Notes: generated from the sequence alone by a model not told the origin. A stretch of 21,406 bases of DNA from Glomus cerebriforme (GCA_003550305.1 QKYT01001148.1:2730-24135), one strand, 5' to 3'; positions 1 to 9,864 are shown, numbered from the stretch's first letter. A program made the numbers and translations.

Positions 1-86
1 CTTTTTATTAATATTGATTTGATATTTTATTTGATTTTGATATTTAAAAATAGAAATATATCATATCGGTTTGGTTTTGGTTTAAC

Positions 87-172
87 TGATTGAAAGTTAA
101 TTTGATCTGAAAGTTTAAGAGAATTTNATAGTCAATATCNTTAATGATTGAAAGTCTAATTTGATACGAAGT
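87..172. repeat. 28-bp imperfect direct repeat in AT-rich leader DNA
   Basis: Two copies of a TGATTGAAAGT-TAATTTGAT unit lie at 87-114 and 145-172, 58 bp apart. They sit in AT-rich DNA that also holds a GGTTTGGTTTTGG stretch at 68-82. A short duplication of TTTTGAAAATAAA just before 298 abuts the start codon of the next gene. No coding capacity was found in 1-297. The style resembles the fold-back repeat at the far end of the window, but I cannot show they belong to one family. Confidence 0.5.
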
Positions 173-297
173 ATAATAAATAGCATAAAAAAAGACATAA
201 AAGGAGGACAAATTCTCTTGTTTCATGCAAAAAAATATTTTCTTTCTTTTTTTTATAAAAAAAANAAATATTTTGAAAATAAATTTTGAAAATAAAA

Positions 298-2686
298 ATG
301 TCTCGCAAAAAATCTTCATCATTTCAACCACCATGAAATAATCCACTTTCATCAATATCATCCTATCCTAATACATCACGAAATAATCCACCTTTATCAA
401 CATCCTCATCAATGTCATCCCAGTCTTCGTTCAATCCTAACACACCACGAAGTAATCTGCTTTTTATAACGTTATCATTAATGTCATCTCAACCTACATC
501 TAATCCCAATACACCACGAACTTCAGAATCCTTTAGATTCTTTGTGCCAGCAGATATTTTAGCTTCGATAGGCCAAACACCTTTAATACCTTCTACACTA
601 AGAAATTCATCAACACCACCTCGACCTAAAATCACCACAACCTCATCAATACCATCTCGACTTAAAATCACCACAACATCATCAATACCTCTCACCACAA
701 CTTCATCAACACCACCTCAACCTAAAATTACATCATCACCACCTCATCCTAAAATTACCACAACATCATCATCATCTCGACCTAAAATCATCACAACCTC
801 ATCAACACCACCTTAACCTAAAATCACATCATCACTACCTCGACCTAAAATCACCACAACATTATTAACACCACCTCGTCCTAAAATCACCACAATCTCA
901 TCATCATCATCTCGAATTAATATACGAAACAACACACCCTCAGTATTTTCCTCTCCATCCCAACAATCTGTTGTAACGTCAAATATTATTAAAAGATATC
1001 CAAATATCAACGTACTGAGGAGTCGTCAAACTTCAAGTTATGAAAAAGAAGTGGTATCTGGTAAGTAAATTGAATTTGTCATACAACAATATATTATATT
1101 ACATATATACATATCCCTTAATGTGAAATTTATAACAGAAGTCAATAAGTTGATAACTGAAAATGGACAACTTCAGGATGAATTATATAGAGAACGATTA
1201 ATAGTAGCTGAGTTAAAACAGAAAATAGATAATTTAGAAGGTAGTCTTCGGCAAGTAGAGGAGGAGAACACCTTGTTGCGTAAGTATAATGGAATATTTG
1301 GAGTCGAAATGGACAAACTATACGAAGAGAACAAAGCTCTCCAAGGTGAACTCAAACGATACTGACAAAGTTATATATCTCGATCAATTACTAATCCTTC
1401 GCCAATAGAATGATCTAAAAAAGATTAAAATCAAAAGAAAGATCTCCAGATGAAGCTAACGATATAGCAGCGAGGGTAAGAATCGTTAGTTTGTAATCAA
1501 ACTTATGTATACAGCCTTTTTACTATTCNATTTTAATTTTTTGTTATTTAGTCTGAAATGAAACATATTTTGAAAGGCCAAATCCCTGACGAATATGCAT
1601 TAGATTATAACAAGACTTTTGTCAAACAGTCAGATAAGATCTACAAGAAATTAATTTCTGAATTAAAGAAATTGATGAGTGGGCATTATAATCCATCAGT
1701 TACTCAATTGTCTAATTGGTTACGATCGATACATAAGCATAAAAGAGACAGAATAAGAAAGTGACAATCAGGCCAATTAGACAGAAATGACTGACATATG
1801 CACATAAATGCCTGCTTGTCCGAAGTGAGTAGTATTTTATTTTAATATAATTCTTTTTGAGTTATTTAACAATTAATCTTTATACATTCGACAGAAAAAA
1901 ACAGGAGACTCAAAATGGCCATCAAGCTTTACGAGCAAAATGATGATAATTTACAGGAATTTGATAAAGATGAACTGCTATCGATTCTCATTCAGAATGG
2001 GTACTATTCTATCAAACAATCAGACTCAGAAGATAAAACGTGACAAAAATTGCCAGATAATAAGCAATTTTTGCATGTATATGACTATGGGTGGCGTTCG
2101 GAGAAGGTAATAAAGCAATTAATTGTTATTTATTTATTTTAGTATTTATTCAGCCTTCATTTTATCTTTGTTTTTAATAGTTGAAGAACCTACTTCAGGA
2201 TGTGTTAGATCCCGCTGCTGAGGAAATTCAACACGCGAAAAAGCAGTGAGAGCGAATATACGATGATGATACTTACTTCACATATAGCAAACTGTCTGAG
2301 AACACTCCCAAATGGACATACGATGCTGAGAAAATTAGAAACGAAACAACGGATATCAAAATGCTCGAATACAGAATCAACGATAACAATGATAAAATGA
2401 CTCAATATGATGATATGAGTTTAATAGATCTGAATTTAAATTATTTATTAAATTCAGCAGAGATGAATCTGATCCAACCCGAAGATTTAGACAAAATCGG
2501 CGAAAGCTTGCAATTGGTAAGTTGAATTGGTTTTTATTAATTTTATCACAAACTAAGATTATTTACATTATATTAGCAAAAAAATCACGAAAAGAAAAGG
2601 AGTCAAAAGGGAAAAAAAAAGCTGATCCAGAAGAAGAAACTATTGATGCTATTTTCAACGCAGAAGTAGTATATTCNGATTCATAA
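298..2686 (+). pseudogene. Six-exon low-complexity and coiled-coil protein gene, interrupted by stops
   Basis: I do not recognise the family. Exons by splice signals and frame: 298-1060, 1139-1475, 1552-1824, 1895-2106, 2181-2516 and 2577-2686. The five introns are 60-78 nt, begin GTAAG, GTGAG or GTAAT and end in AG. Exon 1 encodes a Ser/Thr/Pro-rich tail of repeated TPPRPKITTTSS-like units. Exon 2 is a strong coiled coil (LITENGQLQDEL, VEEENTLLRKY). Later exons are charged and helical, ending KKKADPEEETIDAIFNAEVV. Eight in-frame stops interrupt it: TGA at 334, 1363, 1411, 1762, 1792, 2041 and 2247, and TAA at 814. Three places need one extra A in an A-run (1417-1422, 1895-1901, 2578-2584) to keep frame. 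Between these lesions the frame is long and protein-like, so it was recently a gene. Alternatives are a relaxed paralogue, or a live gene carrying sequencing errors at the A-runs. Confidence 0.7.
606..915 (+). repeat. Coding minisatellite, about nine TPPRPKITTTSS-type units
   Basis: The sequence repeats an ACCTCGACCTAAAATCAC unit with a CATCA-rich spacer every 27-36 bp. It encodes Pro-Arg-Pro-Lys-Ile-Thr motifs within exon 1 of the surrounding gene. The codon at the stop of 814-816 is CGA, CAA, CAT or CGT in the other copies, so TAA is one C-to-T change away from the CAA form seen in the copy near 719. Such a tract is probably disordered. Copy number is likely to vary between strains. Confidence 0.8.
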
Positions 2687-2918
2687 CTAATTCTGATCTT
2701 TATGCTATTAAAGAAATTTCCAAGTTAAATGTCGCATGCGTCTTTCTTTCGTAACTTTATTTTTTTTCTCTTTTTGTTATTTTTATATTGTATAGTTAGT
2801 TTTATATTATTAAACAGAGTTTTTTGGTAGTTTTATATGAATATTATTATATGGATTTTTGTAGTTTTATAGGATATTATATTAGACGCTTTATATAGAA
2901 TGAATATTATTGATAAAT

Positions 2919-3030
2919 AGGTCGAACTAGAGAGTTTCTAAGGTGGAATATATGGGATTTTAAAGGTCGAATATTGGTTTTTAAGGTTGAATATAATATG
3001 GTTTTAAAGGTTAAATTTGCTTTTTTTAAA
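2919..3030. repeat. Five degenerate ~22-bp tandem units (AGGTCGAATAT)
   Basis: Units start at 2919, 2941, 2964, 2984 and 3008, spaced 20-24 bp. Each reads roughly AGGT(C/G/T)GAATAT followed by TGG and TTTTA. The copies drift mostly by C/T and G/A differences. Confidence 0.65.
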
Positions 3031-3214
3031 GTTTAATAAAGCATGAATGATATCTGAATTTTCTTTCCAAATTTGTGACGATTGGCAACCTAAACTGCAC
3101 CAAAAATTGACCTTAATTTGAAGCAGGTTAGATCATCATTCGACCTAGATTCGACCTGGTCAAATTTGGGCTGAATTGTCCTATTTCGACTAGTGCCGAT
3201 TGCATACAAAGTAA

Positions 3215-3299
3215 ATACCCGATTGATAGCCTTGCAGATACCTGATTGATAATCTTGATATGCACGAATTACGCCAAAATTTAGTCATCAATCGGGTAT
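3215..3299. repeat. Inverted repeat with perfect 13-bp arms plus a direct copy
   Basis: ATACCCGATTGAT at 3215-3227 is exactly matched in reverse by ATCAATCGGGTAT at 3287-3299. A degenerate direct copy, ATACCTGATTGAT, lies between them at 3238-3250. It could be the remains of a small fold-back transposon. Confidence 0.7.
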
Positions 3300-3320
3300 C
3301 CTGCTGAAGAAAAATAAAAA

Positions 3321-3382
3321 AAATTGGGACTTATTTAGATCATTCTAGGGTATCCTAAAATGACTTAAATAAGCCCCAATTT
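3321..3382. repeat. 62-bp near-perfect palindrome
   Basis: The left arm AAATTGGGACTTATTTA and the right arm TAAATAAGCCCCAATTT are parts of a stem in which about 26 of 31 positions pair. All five mismatches that I count are transitions. The loop is essentially absent, so this is a compact hairpin, probably a tiny MITE or the fused ends of one. Confidence 0.75.
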
Positions 3383-3739
3383 GGCATCGTTTTACCTGTA
3401 ATTAAAGGATTTATTGCAACAATTTTTATTGTACTACTGTGACAAACTTGTTACAGCACTACCATTGAAAAAATAATGTTTTCTTGCAAGTTGTATTTCA
3501 AATATATATAATAAAACATTTTGCTCATATTGGACCTTTCTTTTTTTTTAAATTGTATATCCTTATAAATGCTGTGTAACTGCTCATCAAATAAATAAAA
3601 TGATATATGCAATCATGAGAGATCTGCAAACTAATCCTTTTTTCTCACTATAGTTCAAAAAATAGCTAATCCTATATAAATTTACCAAAATAATAATAAA
3701 TTTGTGATTTAAATTTCCTGCACATTCAAATAACTAATA

Positions 3740-4437
3740 GGTTGTAAAAGGAGTAAAAACAAAAATTGCGCACAATCATTTCATTTACAAAGTGAACCAG
3801 CATCAACTATTTCAGAAAGTGAGAAGGGGAATACTATCTGTTATATTTGTGACAAACATTTTATTTGCCCTTGTAAGAGAGAGGAATGTACCAAACCAAA
3901 AGAATGCACATGTGCCTTAGCCTCTTATTCCAATACATATTCCATATTTTGTTTATTACCTACTAATAATGGGTGCTATCTGGTATATATATGCTCTAAT
4001 TCGTATGCTTGGCAAATTAATTAATAAAGCTATTTAAAAAAGCTGATAATAATCATTGCTATTCATATGTTCCTGATAGAGCTATAGATACGTTTAAAGC
4101 CTATAATGAAAATCTACGCCATCGGGTAGAGAAAAAAGGAAATAATTTTGAAGCAATAATTTTTGATATAATGAACAATACTATAGAAGAGGCCCATACA
4201 GATCATTTAGTAAAACATCTTTTGGTTAATAAGTAAAATTTTCAGAGTGATAGTTTAGACTGTTTTTTTCTGATTAGCCGATCATCTCGTGATTTATAGA
4301 AACTTGTCAGCTCCTGAAATTTAGCAGGGATTTAGAAAGATTACATGTGATACAAATTTTAGCCGAAGGCGCTGTGTATAGTAGTGATCAGACTAATTTA
4401 ACTGAATTGAAAAATATGAACCCATTTTCACCCGAAT
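3740..4437 (+). pseudogene. Remnant of a Cys-rich (probable zinc-binding) protein gene
   Basis: Family not recognised. Three protein-like open segments follow each other. 3740-4024 carries a cysteine cluster with CYICDKHFICPC followed by REEC and KECTC, eight Cys in about 24 residues, then a second Cys group (IFC, NNGC, YICSN). 4027-4236, in another frame, encodes a soluble helical stretch (DRAIDTFKAYNENLRHRVEK). About 4292-4437 is a third piece (LERLHVIQILAEGAVYSSD) with an in-frame TGA near its start. None begins with a convincing ATG and the frames differ. I read this as one decayed gene rather than three genes. Cys spacing suggests zinc binding, but no named domain fits. Confidence 0.45.
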
Positions 4438-4671
4438 AATCAAATATAGTTTTATTATAGTATAATATTGCTTAAATCAGCTAAAATTGATAAAATACTT
4501 TAAAATTATTATAATCTGTTATAATCTACTAATACTATTATGGATTTAGATAGTAGAACCTATTATAAGCTAATTAGACTAAGCTATAGAGATGAAAATT
4601 CTGATGAATTTATAAGAATAGTTGATGCATTGGGCCCTTTAACAGATAGATGAGATTACAAAACACCAGAA

Positions 4672-5361
4672 ATGTGGTGCTTTCGTATCTGTAATCCATT
4701 TAGGAAAATACTAAAAGAGAACCCAAGAATCCTTTCTAAGAATGGATATATTACAATGTATGGAAAATTATATGAAAATGATAAAGACCATGGTCTTCCA
4801 TCAAATTACATATATTGTAGTGTATGTGACTCCTTAGTTTTCATATCTGAAAATGGTCGTAGTGATGATTCCTATCGAAATAACCACTTGAAGAGATGTA
4901 TTTCTGGAAATAATATTTCGAATGAACATGCAAGAAGACAAGAAATTTTCCAATCTATTGATAGAAGGGAATTTAGAATTTGGCAATACAAACAATACAT
5001 ATTAAAAGAAGAGGCTAAAATTAATCGTCTTTGTCTAGAGCTTTTCTCCCAATCTACCTCACACTCAGAAAAGGATAAATTGGCATCAGTATCATATGAT
5101 TATGATACTCATTCAATTATCTATGAAACATATATGCAGGTTAAAGTGACCATAGCAAAAAATACTGTGCAAAATGATACTCAGAATTTCGAGCCAGCTT
5201 GTATTTCACCTGCCAGGCAAGAAGTGATTTCACCAACTTCTTATCAATCATCGAATTGCAAAAGTGATACAGGCGAAATATTTATCTCATCTTGGTATGC
5301 AAAACAGCCAAAAGGCACTGCGTTGAGATTGAGGGATGGAACAGTAATCATGATTGTCTAA
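4672..5361 (+). CDS. Small protein with C2HC-like zinc motif, unknown family
   Basis: An open frame of 229 residues from ATG 4672 to TAA 5361, without introns. Near residues 49-75 it has CSVC, then 19 residues, then HLKRC: a C-x2-C...H-x3-C pattern that could bind one zinc ion, in the manner of BED-like or C2HC fingers. The rest is charged, with a helical Lys/Glu segment (LKEEAKINRLCLELF) and a Ser/Thr/Gln-rich C-terminal third ending in RLRDGTVIMIV. The same frame is open upstream from an ATG at 4540 for 37 protein-like codons (DLDSRTYYKLIRLSYRDENS) and is broken only by TGA at 4651. The original protein may therefore have been 273 residues, with the present start a fallback or the gene dead. 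The Cys-rich remnant just upstream could be a relative or part of the same locus. Confidence 0.5.
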   Translation: MWCFRICNPFRKILKENPRILSKNGYITMYGKLYENDKDHGLPSNYIYCSVCDSLVFISENGRSDDSYRNNHLKRCISGNNISNEHARRQEIFQSIDRREFRIWQYKQYILKEEAKINRLCLELFSQSTSHSEKDKLASVSYDYDTHSIIYETYMQVKVTIAKNTVQNDTQNFEPACISPARQEVISPTSYQSSNCKSDTGEIFISSWYAKQPKGTALRLRDGTVIMIV

Positions 5362-5886
5362 CTGACTTGACTGATTCCGAGAAATATTCTACATTACTTT
5401 CTTGACATATAACTTAATAATAATACATATTTTATTGGACTACGCATTAGATTTTTTTTTCACTTCGCTTCGCCACAATGCATGTAGGCGTGTGCGACAT
5501 AAATTAGCACATTTCTTAAAGTATTTATGATGGAATAAGTGATACACTGCAAATCATCTCGTGTGCGACGAAACATAAAGCGATCCCCAAAAATATTTCG
5601 AATTTTTTTCCCTTGCAACATTTAGCGAAATAGCATTTACTGATATGTATATTGCTCCGGAGGGATGGCTATTTTTATTACATTTGACCGAAGCATATTA
5701 TATAGCGTTTTACCTCCATAGTATAAGCGCTCAAGCAAGCGACCACTTGGTCATCAAAAGAATTAACACGTGTGAACGGGATCATCATCATAATCTGTAC
5801 GACAGTCGATTTCTCATATACCGTACAATAAAGAATTTTTTCCTCACTTTTTCTCACCGATCGTTAACTTGTATACAAAAATTTCC
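5362..5886. other. Intergenic, likely promoter and 5' UTR of the downstream gene
   Basis: No gene is supported here. There is a TTCGCTTCGCC stretch, two copies of GTGTGCGAC (near 5490 and 5560), and a CACGTG E-box-like hexamer near 5768. An open frame at 5645-5977 on this strand has no protein-like features and overlaps the real start at 5887 in another frame. Which of these sites work as promoter elements cannot be told from sequence alone. Confidence 0.4.
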
Positions 5887-8865
5887 ATGGAACAAATTTC
5901 AAACAACTTACAGAAGATCGACAACAGCTACTTTCAGGAGATCGACCCACTTCGGTGGTCACTTATTAATTTTTTAGAATGGAGGTCTGAAAACTTGGTT
6001 TTAAATGACTGCAATCAAGAACACGGTGCGTTTAAGTCCTTACTTCAGAAAATTATCGCTAACGACAAAGACAACATTCGTAGACAGAAGGCACAGGAGC
6101 TACTTAATAATTGGCAGGTATGTTTTTTATGATTAGATTCAGTTGACGGGTCAAAAGCCCGCCCTAGTAGCTTTATGGATCCCTTTGAGTTCCGCACATT
6201 GGGCAAAATTGTCCCTTTGAGTCAATTGGCTTTTGGCAGGTCCTTTTGAGTCTATTGCTGTGACACACTGGTGTGTCCTTTTGAGTCGCCCAGTGTTGAT
6301 CCTTTTGAGTTCGTTGCAGTCCGTCATGTTTTGTATCTTATGATAGACGCAATTTGGGTTGTAATAAATTAACCATTAACGATTGTTATGTTCTTGAGTT
6401 TCTAGGATATTAAACGCTCTCCGGAAGTTGTGAAGTTCTGGGATGATCGCAATACTCAAACTCTATATGAAAAAATTCAATATGTCAAAACTCATAATGA
6501 ACTGAAATTATTTCAGATCGAATCTGAAGATGTAAGAATTTTTTGGCTGTTGCTTACATGAACACAGAATTTAAATTTAATACTTTCTTTATACTAGTTA
6601 AATTATGCTCTTGACCGAAGTAAAAACATGAACTTCACCGCAATTGAAGATAAAAGAAAGTCGGTGTTGGAAAAGGCACTGGTAAGCATTTTTTTTTTGC
6701 TATAAGAGAATCTACAAAATGTTGGCTGTCTGATAAAGGTAATTTAATTCGTATTTAGTCCGACGATGATTTCATGCCTGCCCGTATACCAAAGCGGAAA
6801 AAGCAGTTATCTCTTCCAAAAAAGGTTAGGATATTGATAAGGTCTTACGTTGCAATGAATTTTATGCAACCATTTTTTAATGATTTATTACATCTACAGA
6901 ATAAAGAGTCGGTTGGTTCAGCTAAGAAAGTCAGTATAAGATGCATCCCTATGATTATAAGGATTTGTTACCGTGAATTCTTCTCAAAATTTTTCTATTT
7001 TTTTTTTTGCGTAAACAGGCCAAAACCACGAAAGACACGCCATCCTCATCACAAGGAGTACCAAGACCATCATTATCAAGCTTAGAAAGCGCAGAGTCTA
7101 GTGCGGAAATGACTAGCGATATAAACGAAATTAATAGTCCCGAGTATGATGGGTCACATACTCCGCCTCATCGAATTTTTTCGTATGATGCTTCATCAGG
7201 TGTTTCCGTACGTAAAGACCATGGCCCTAAAGATGGTATCTTCGAAGATGGTCTTCTTACGAAATCCCCTTATGATATTGTCGATGATTGCAAACTCACT
7301 GTCAACAATGTATGTATCCGATCAAAAATGGAACAATGGCGCTGTTCATCCAAATACGTTGAAGAATTACATAAGCAAGAGTATGTATATCTGTTGTCTT
7401 TTCTCCATTGATACATATATGTCTATACCCTAGATGCTGAAAACTTTTCTTTACAGCCTAATGCGTTACAATATTCTAGATACAACCAGTTCTTCTGCAA
7501 CAGAAGCACGAAATCTCTTCAAGAAGAATTGGGATGATATTGTTAGAACAATAGAAGAATTTTTAATGTCTAACCCTGATGCTCGAAATCCTTTCAATTT
7601 TCTTAGCAATCTTCCAGAATCTGCTTCCACTTTATCTTCGATTGATCAGGACATAGAACAAGATGGAAGGACAGGTGATGTCAAACAATATATAAAAAGT
7701 ATATCGAAAAATGTGGTAAGTAGGGAAGGTTAGACTTTGATTTGTTGGTGATTCCTTATATTTATGTTTATTTCATCAGAATACCGCGAAAAAATTACGT
7801 GATGTAATCAGAATAGAGAGTGAAAAGCTACGGGAAAATGGAAATACGATATGGAGGAAACGGGTTTTAGACTTGATGGAAATATTGCAAGTATCCTGCG
7901 TACTTCATATACTATAATCTGATTTTGCTCTAACATTGAACTTCTTTACTATAGCTGGAAACAATTTTCAAATGACAGAAACCGTCTCAAAGAAAATCAG
8001 ACAGAAGGACATTACATCATTAAGTTCGTTTCCCATATCTTTACCATGCTATTCGAAGATCAGTTATTTTTGGACTGTAGGTGGTAAGTTTAAGTCAAAA
8101 ATTTAGTGTGTCGAGTAATTATTAACTTTATTGCTGGCTTGTGTTTCAACAGGGGTGAATCAACCTTGCAATGCTCTGCTGATCAGCTGAACCAATCATT
8201 AAGAGATGATGATCGACGATGTACCGGAAATAAAATTGACGCAATTATATCAATGGTGGATTTTGATTTGGAGATGTCAACTTTGGAAGTTTCAGGATCT
8301 CCATCATGTCCTGACCATACCCACTATGTTGGGGATAGAAATAAAACCGCCAAGATGCTAAAGATCATCCTGAACTTTATTAAAGTCAACTATCCAGGCG
8401 ATTTCGGAGAGTTTAGAAGAATAAAAGTATACGGCGTTCAAATATATGGTAAGTTCTATGAGCTGGATCAATATTTCCATTATAAGTAAACTCTAATTTT
8501 CTTCTTCATAAACCCATACAGACCACGACTTTTATATTTATAGCATGTGTATGCCTTTTGCTGGTGTATATTATTTTAAACTCGAAAAAAAGTTCCCTTG
8601 TCCAACATTGCCAACTTTGCTCTTCAAAGAATTACCAAAGTTCGCCTCAAACTTGTGGACGATGCGGGTAAGTTTTTGCATGAAATGTTTGAATACATAT
8701 AAAAATATTGATTGATGTAATATTATTCTTGAAAATTAGGATTTGATTATTTCGAGTTCTAAAAGTATAATGTCTTATATTACAAATCCTATTTCCGAAT
8801 TAAGTGATGATGATTCTAAAATCGATAAAGTGAAAACTTCTCCTAGAAAAAAGAAGAATAATTAG
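5887..8865 (+). CDS. Intact 12-exon gene, 653 aa, candidate PD-(D/E)XK-like domain
   Basis: Exons: 5887-6117, 6406-6531, 6598-6681, 6759-6824, 6900-6929, 7019-7380, 7457-7715, 7780-7886, 7955-8083, 8153-8448, 8522-8667 and 8740-8865. All phases join without a stop, giving 1962 nt. Start is ATG 5887 (MEQISNNLQ); the frame upstream has no better ATG. Residues 154-169 contain PKRKKQ and PKK, a likely nuclear localisation signal. 180-260 is Ser/Pro-rich and probably disordered. About 420-465 is a helical segment ending in WGES. Residues 490-535 hold GNKIDAI (D494), LEVSGSP (E510) and DRNKTAKMLK (K529), then YIYSMCMPF. The C-terminus is basic (SPRKKKNN). I recall this C-terminal region as a large expanded family in mycorrhizal fungi. 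The D...E-x-S...K order resembles a PD-(D/E)XK nuclease with a migrated Lys; that is a hypothesis. It is the only gene here with no lesion, so probably expressed. Confidence 0.8.
6144..6326. mobile_element. MITE-like insert inside intron 1
   Basis: Intron 1 of the intact gene (6118-6405) is 288 nt while the other ten are 65-90 nt. The excess is a GC-richer block bounded by TGACGGG at 6144 and TCCGTCA at 6320-6326, short inverted ends. Inside are five copies of TCC(C/T)TTTGAGT at about 6179, 6211, 6240, 6274 and 6299, 25-34 bp apart, and a small hairpin GACACAC-TG-GTGTGTC near 6262. No target duplication is clear to me. It appears to be tolerated because it is spliced out. Confidence 0.5.
7887..7954 (+). 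other. GC-AG intron
   Basis: The intron between exons 8 and 9 of the intact gene begins GCAAGT and ends ATAG, 68 nt, phase 2. Using the nearby GT at 7891 instead would shift the frame and hit a TGA a few codons into exon 9. The GC donor joins ...LMEI to WKQFSNDRNRL in frame. GC-AG introns with a GCAAGT donor are a known minor class. Confidence 0.75.
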
Positions 8866-9169
8866 GTTAAACGGTGGATTGGTCAAAAATTATGTATATC
8901 TATCTACATGTTTATCTCGTATTCTTTAGCATTTATTGTAACAGTGTAATGTAGTTCATATGCTATTAATCATATGATCCATATAATATTTTTGCTTGAA
9001 GATAAGTTAAAAATTTGTTAGTTTGGCTAATGCGTGTAAGCTACATGTGAAATAATACAGAACATTTTCTTTATTGGTGTTTCAGAACAGAATGTGCACA
9101 TGATTTTTTTTTTATGTATATGGAATATAATATAACATGAGAACAAATGCAAAAGGGCAGAAATGAACC
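8866..9169. other. Intergenic, 3' UTR of the intact gene
   Basis: AT-rich and non-coding. It separates two convergent genes. It probably holds both polyadenylation regions, but I see no single convincing signal. Confidence 0.5.
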
Positions 9170-9864
9170 CTATTCATCCAATTTCAAAGGAGTGTCCCAA
9201 CCCAATCTAATCGCTAATGGATCATCTACTGGTTTAGTGAAATCAAAGACCACAAAATTCCGATCACGCAGATGCTTGTCAATAATCTTGGATGCCTTCT
9301 TCGGATCATCTGCATATTGACGCACAACTCTATGGATGTCATCCCTACTTCCCGCCCCTCGGAATATGACTAGATGGGAAATATTTTCACGAATTATCTT
9401 TGGTATGGCCTGATATTTCTGATTTACGTATATTGGCGAGATGTTTTGATACTGACCACTAATAAAGTAAGAAACAATGCGCTCTTGTATTTTTTTTGAT
9501 TCAGTACACAGATCTTTGAATACAACAACCATACTTTGATCCAGAGAAAATTTAGTTATATCGGGATCTTATTAGGCGTTATTCTTTTAAATGTGACATC
9601 CTCTCGATATGGTTTTGGGCTGTTTGCAAAAATCTGCAAGCTGGTTTGTACTAGTTGCCACTTTTGCTCAGAGTGCTTTCTTACCAATATAAGGTTATCA
9701 TTCTTAATATACCACTCCCCTTTTTTTCCTTTAAACATATGCTGGAGTTTATTACCAAGCATAAGATTTACAACCATATTTGTCTTTCTGCTATAAGAGT
9801 AATAAGACCCTTTACAGACTAGAAGGTAAAAAGGCCAATCTGGTGCGAATCTGTTAGATTTCAT
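9170..9864 (-). pseudogene. A32-like (FtsK/HerA-type) packaging ATPase, frameshifted
   Basis: Two adjoining minus-strand frames make one P-loop ATPase of the poxvirus-A32-like type, the class that pumps DNA into capsids of large DNA viruses and Maverick/Polinton elements. ATG is at 9864. The N-terminal half has WPFYLLVC, then SRKTNMVVNLMLG where a Walker A GxxGSGKT would be, so its second Gly is Arg. The C-terminal half has VVVFKDLC at the Walker B position, with Lys in place of the usual acidic residue, then KNISPIYVNQKYQAIPKIIR and a conserved tail (RLGWDTPLKL). The frame changes by one base in the CCC run near 9558: the first frame reads NKIPI-stop, the second picks up at DITKFSLDQS. Length, about 230 residues, fits a complete copy. 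Both nucleotide-binding motifs are damaged, so it cannot be active as read. Such copies are common in mycorrhizal fungal genomes (my recollection). Confidence 0.75.

Larger units (their letters stand above)
2687..3737. other. Non-coding interval with small repeats
   Basis: No supportable gene was found on either strand. The left part is T-rich and probably holds the 3' untranslated region of the upstream gene. The middle has the tandem and fold-back repeats listed separately. The right part (3390-3737) is plain AT-rich DNA with nothing I can name. Confidence 0.6.

Noticed and set aside
489..1010. Minus-strand open frames rich in Val, Asp and Gly opposite exon 1
   Set aside because: They are mirror translations of the Ser/Thr/Pro minisatellite; the plus strand joins to spliced exons and the minus strand does not.
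298..2686. UGA reassigned to an amino acid, since seven of eight internal stops are TGA
   Set aside because: The intact gene at 5887-8865 has no internal TGA and uses TGG for Trp. Other pseudogenes here have TAG and TAA stops too, and the internal repeats point to CGA-to-TGA mutation.
5645..5977. A 110-codon open frame upstream of and overlapping the intact gene
   Set aside because: It has no protein-like character, runs out of frame over exon 1 of the real gene, and has no splice or start context in its favour.
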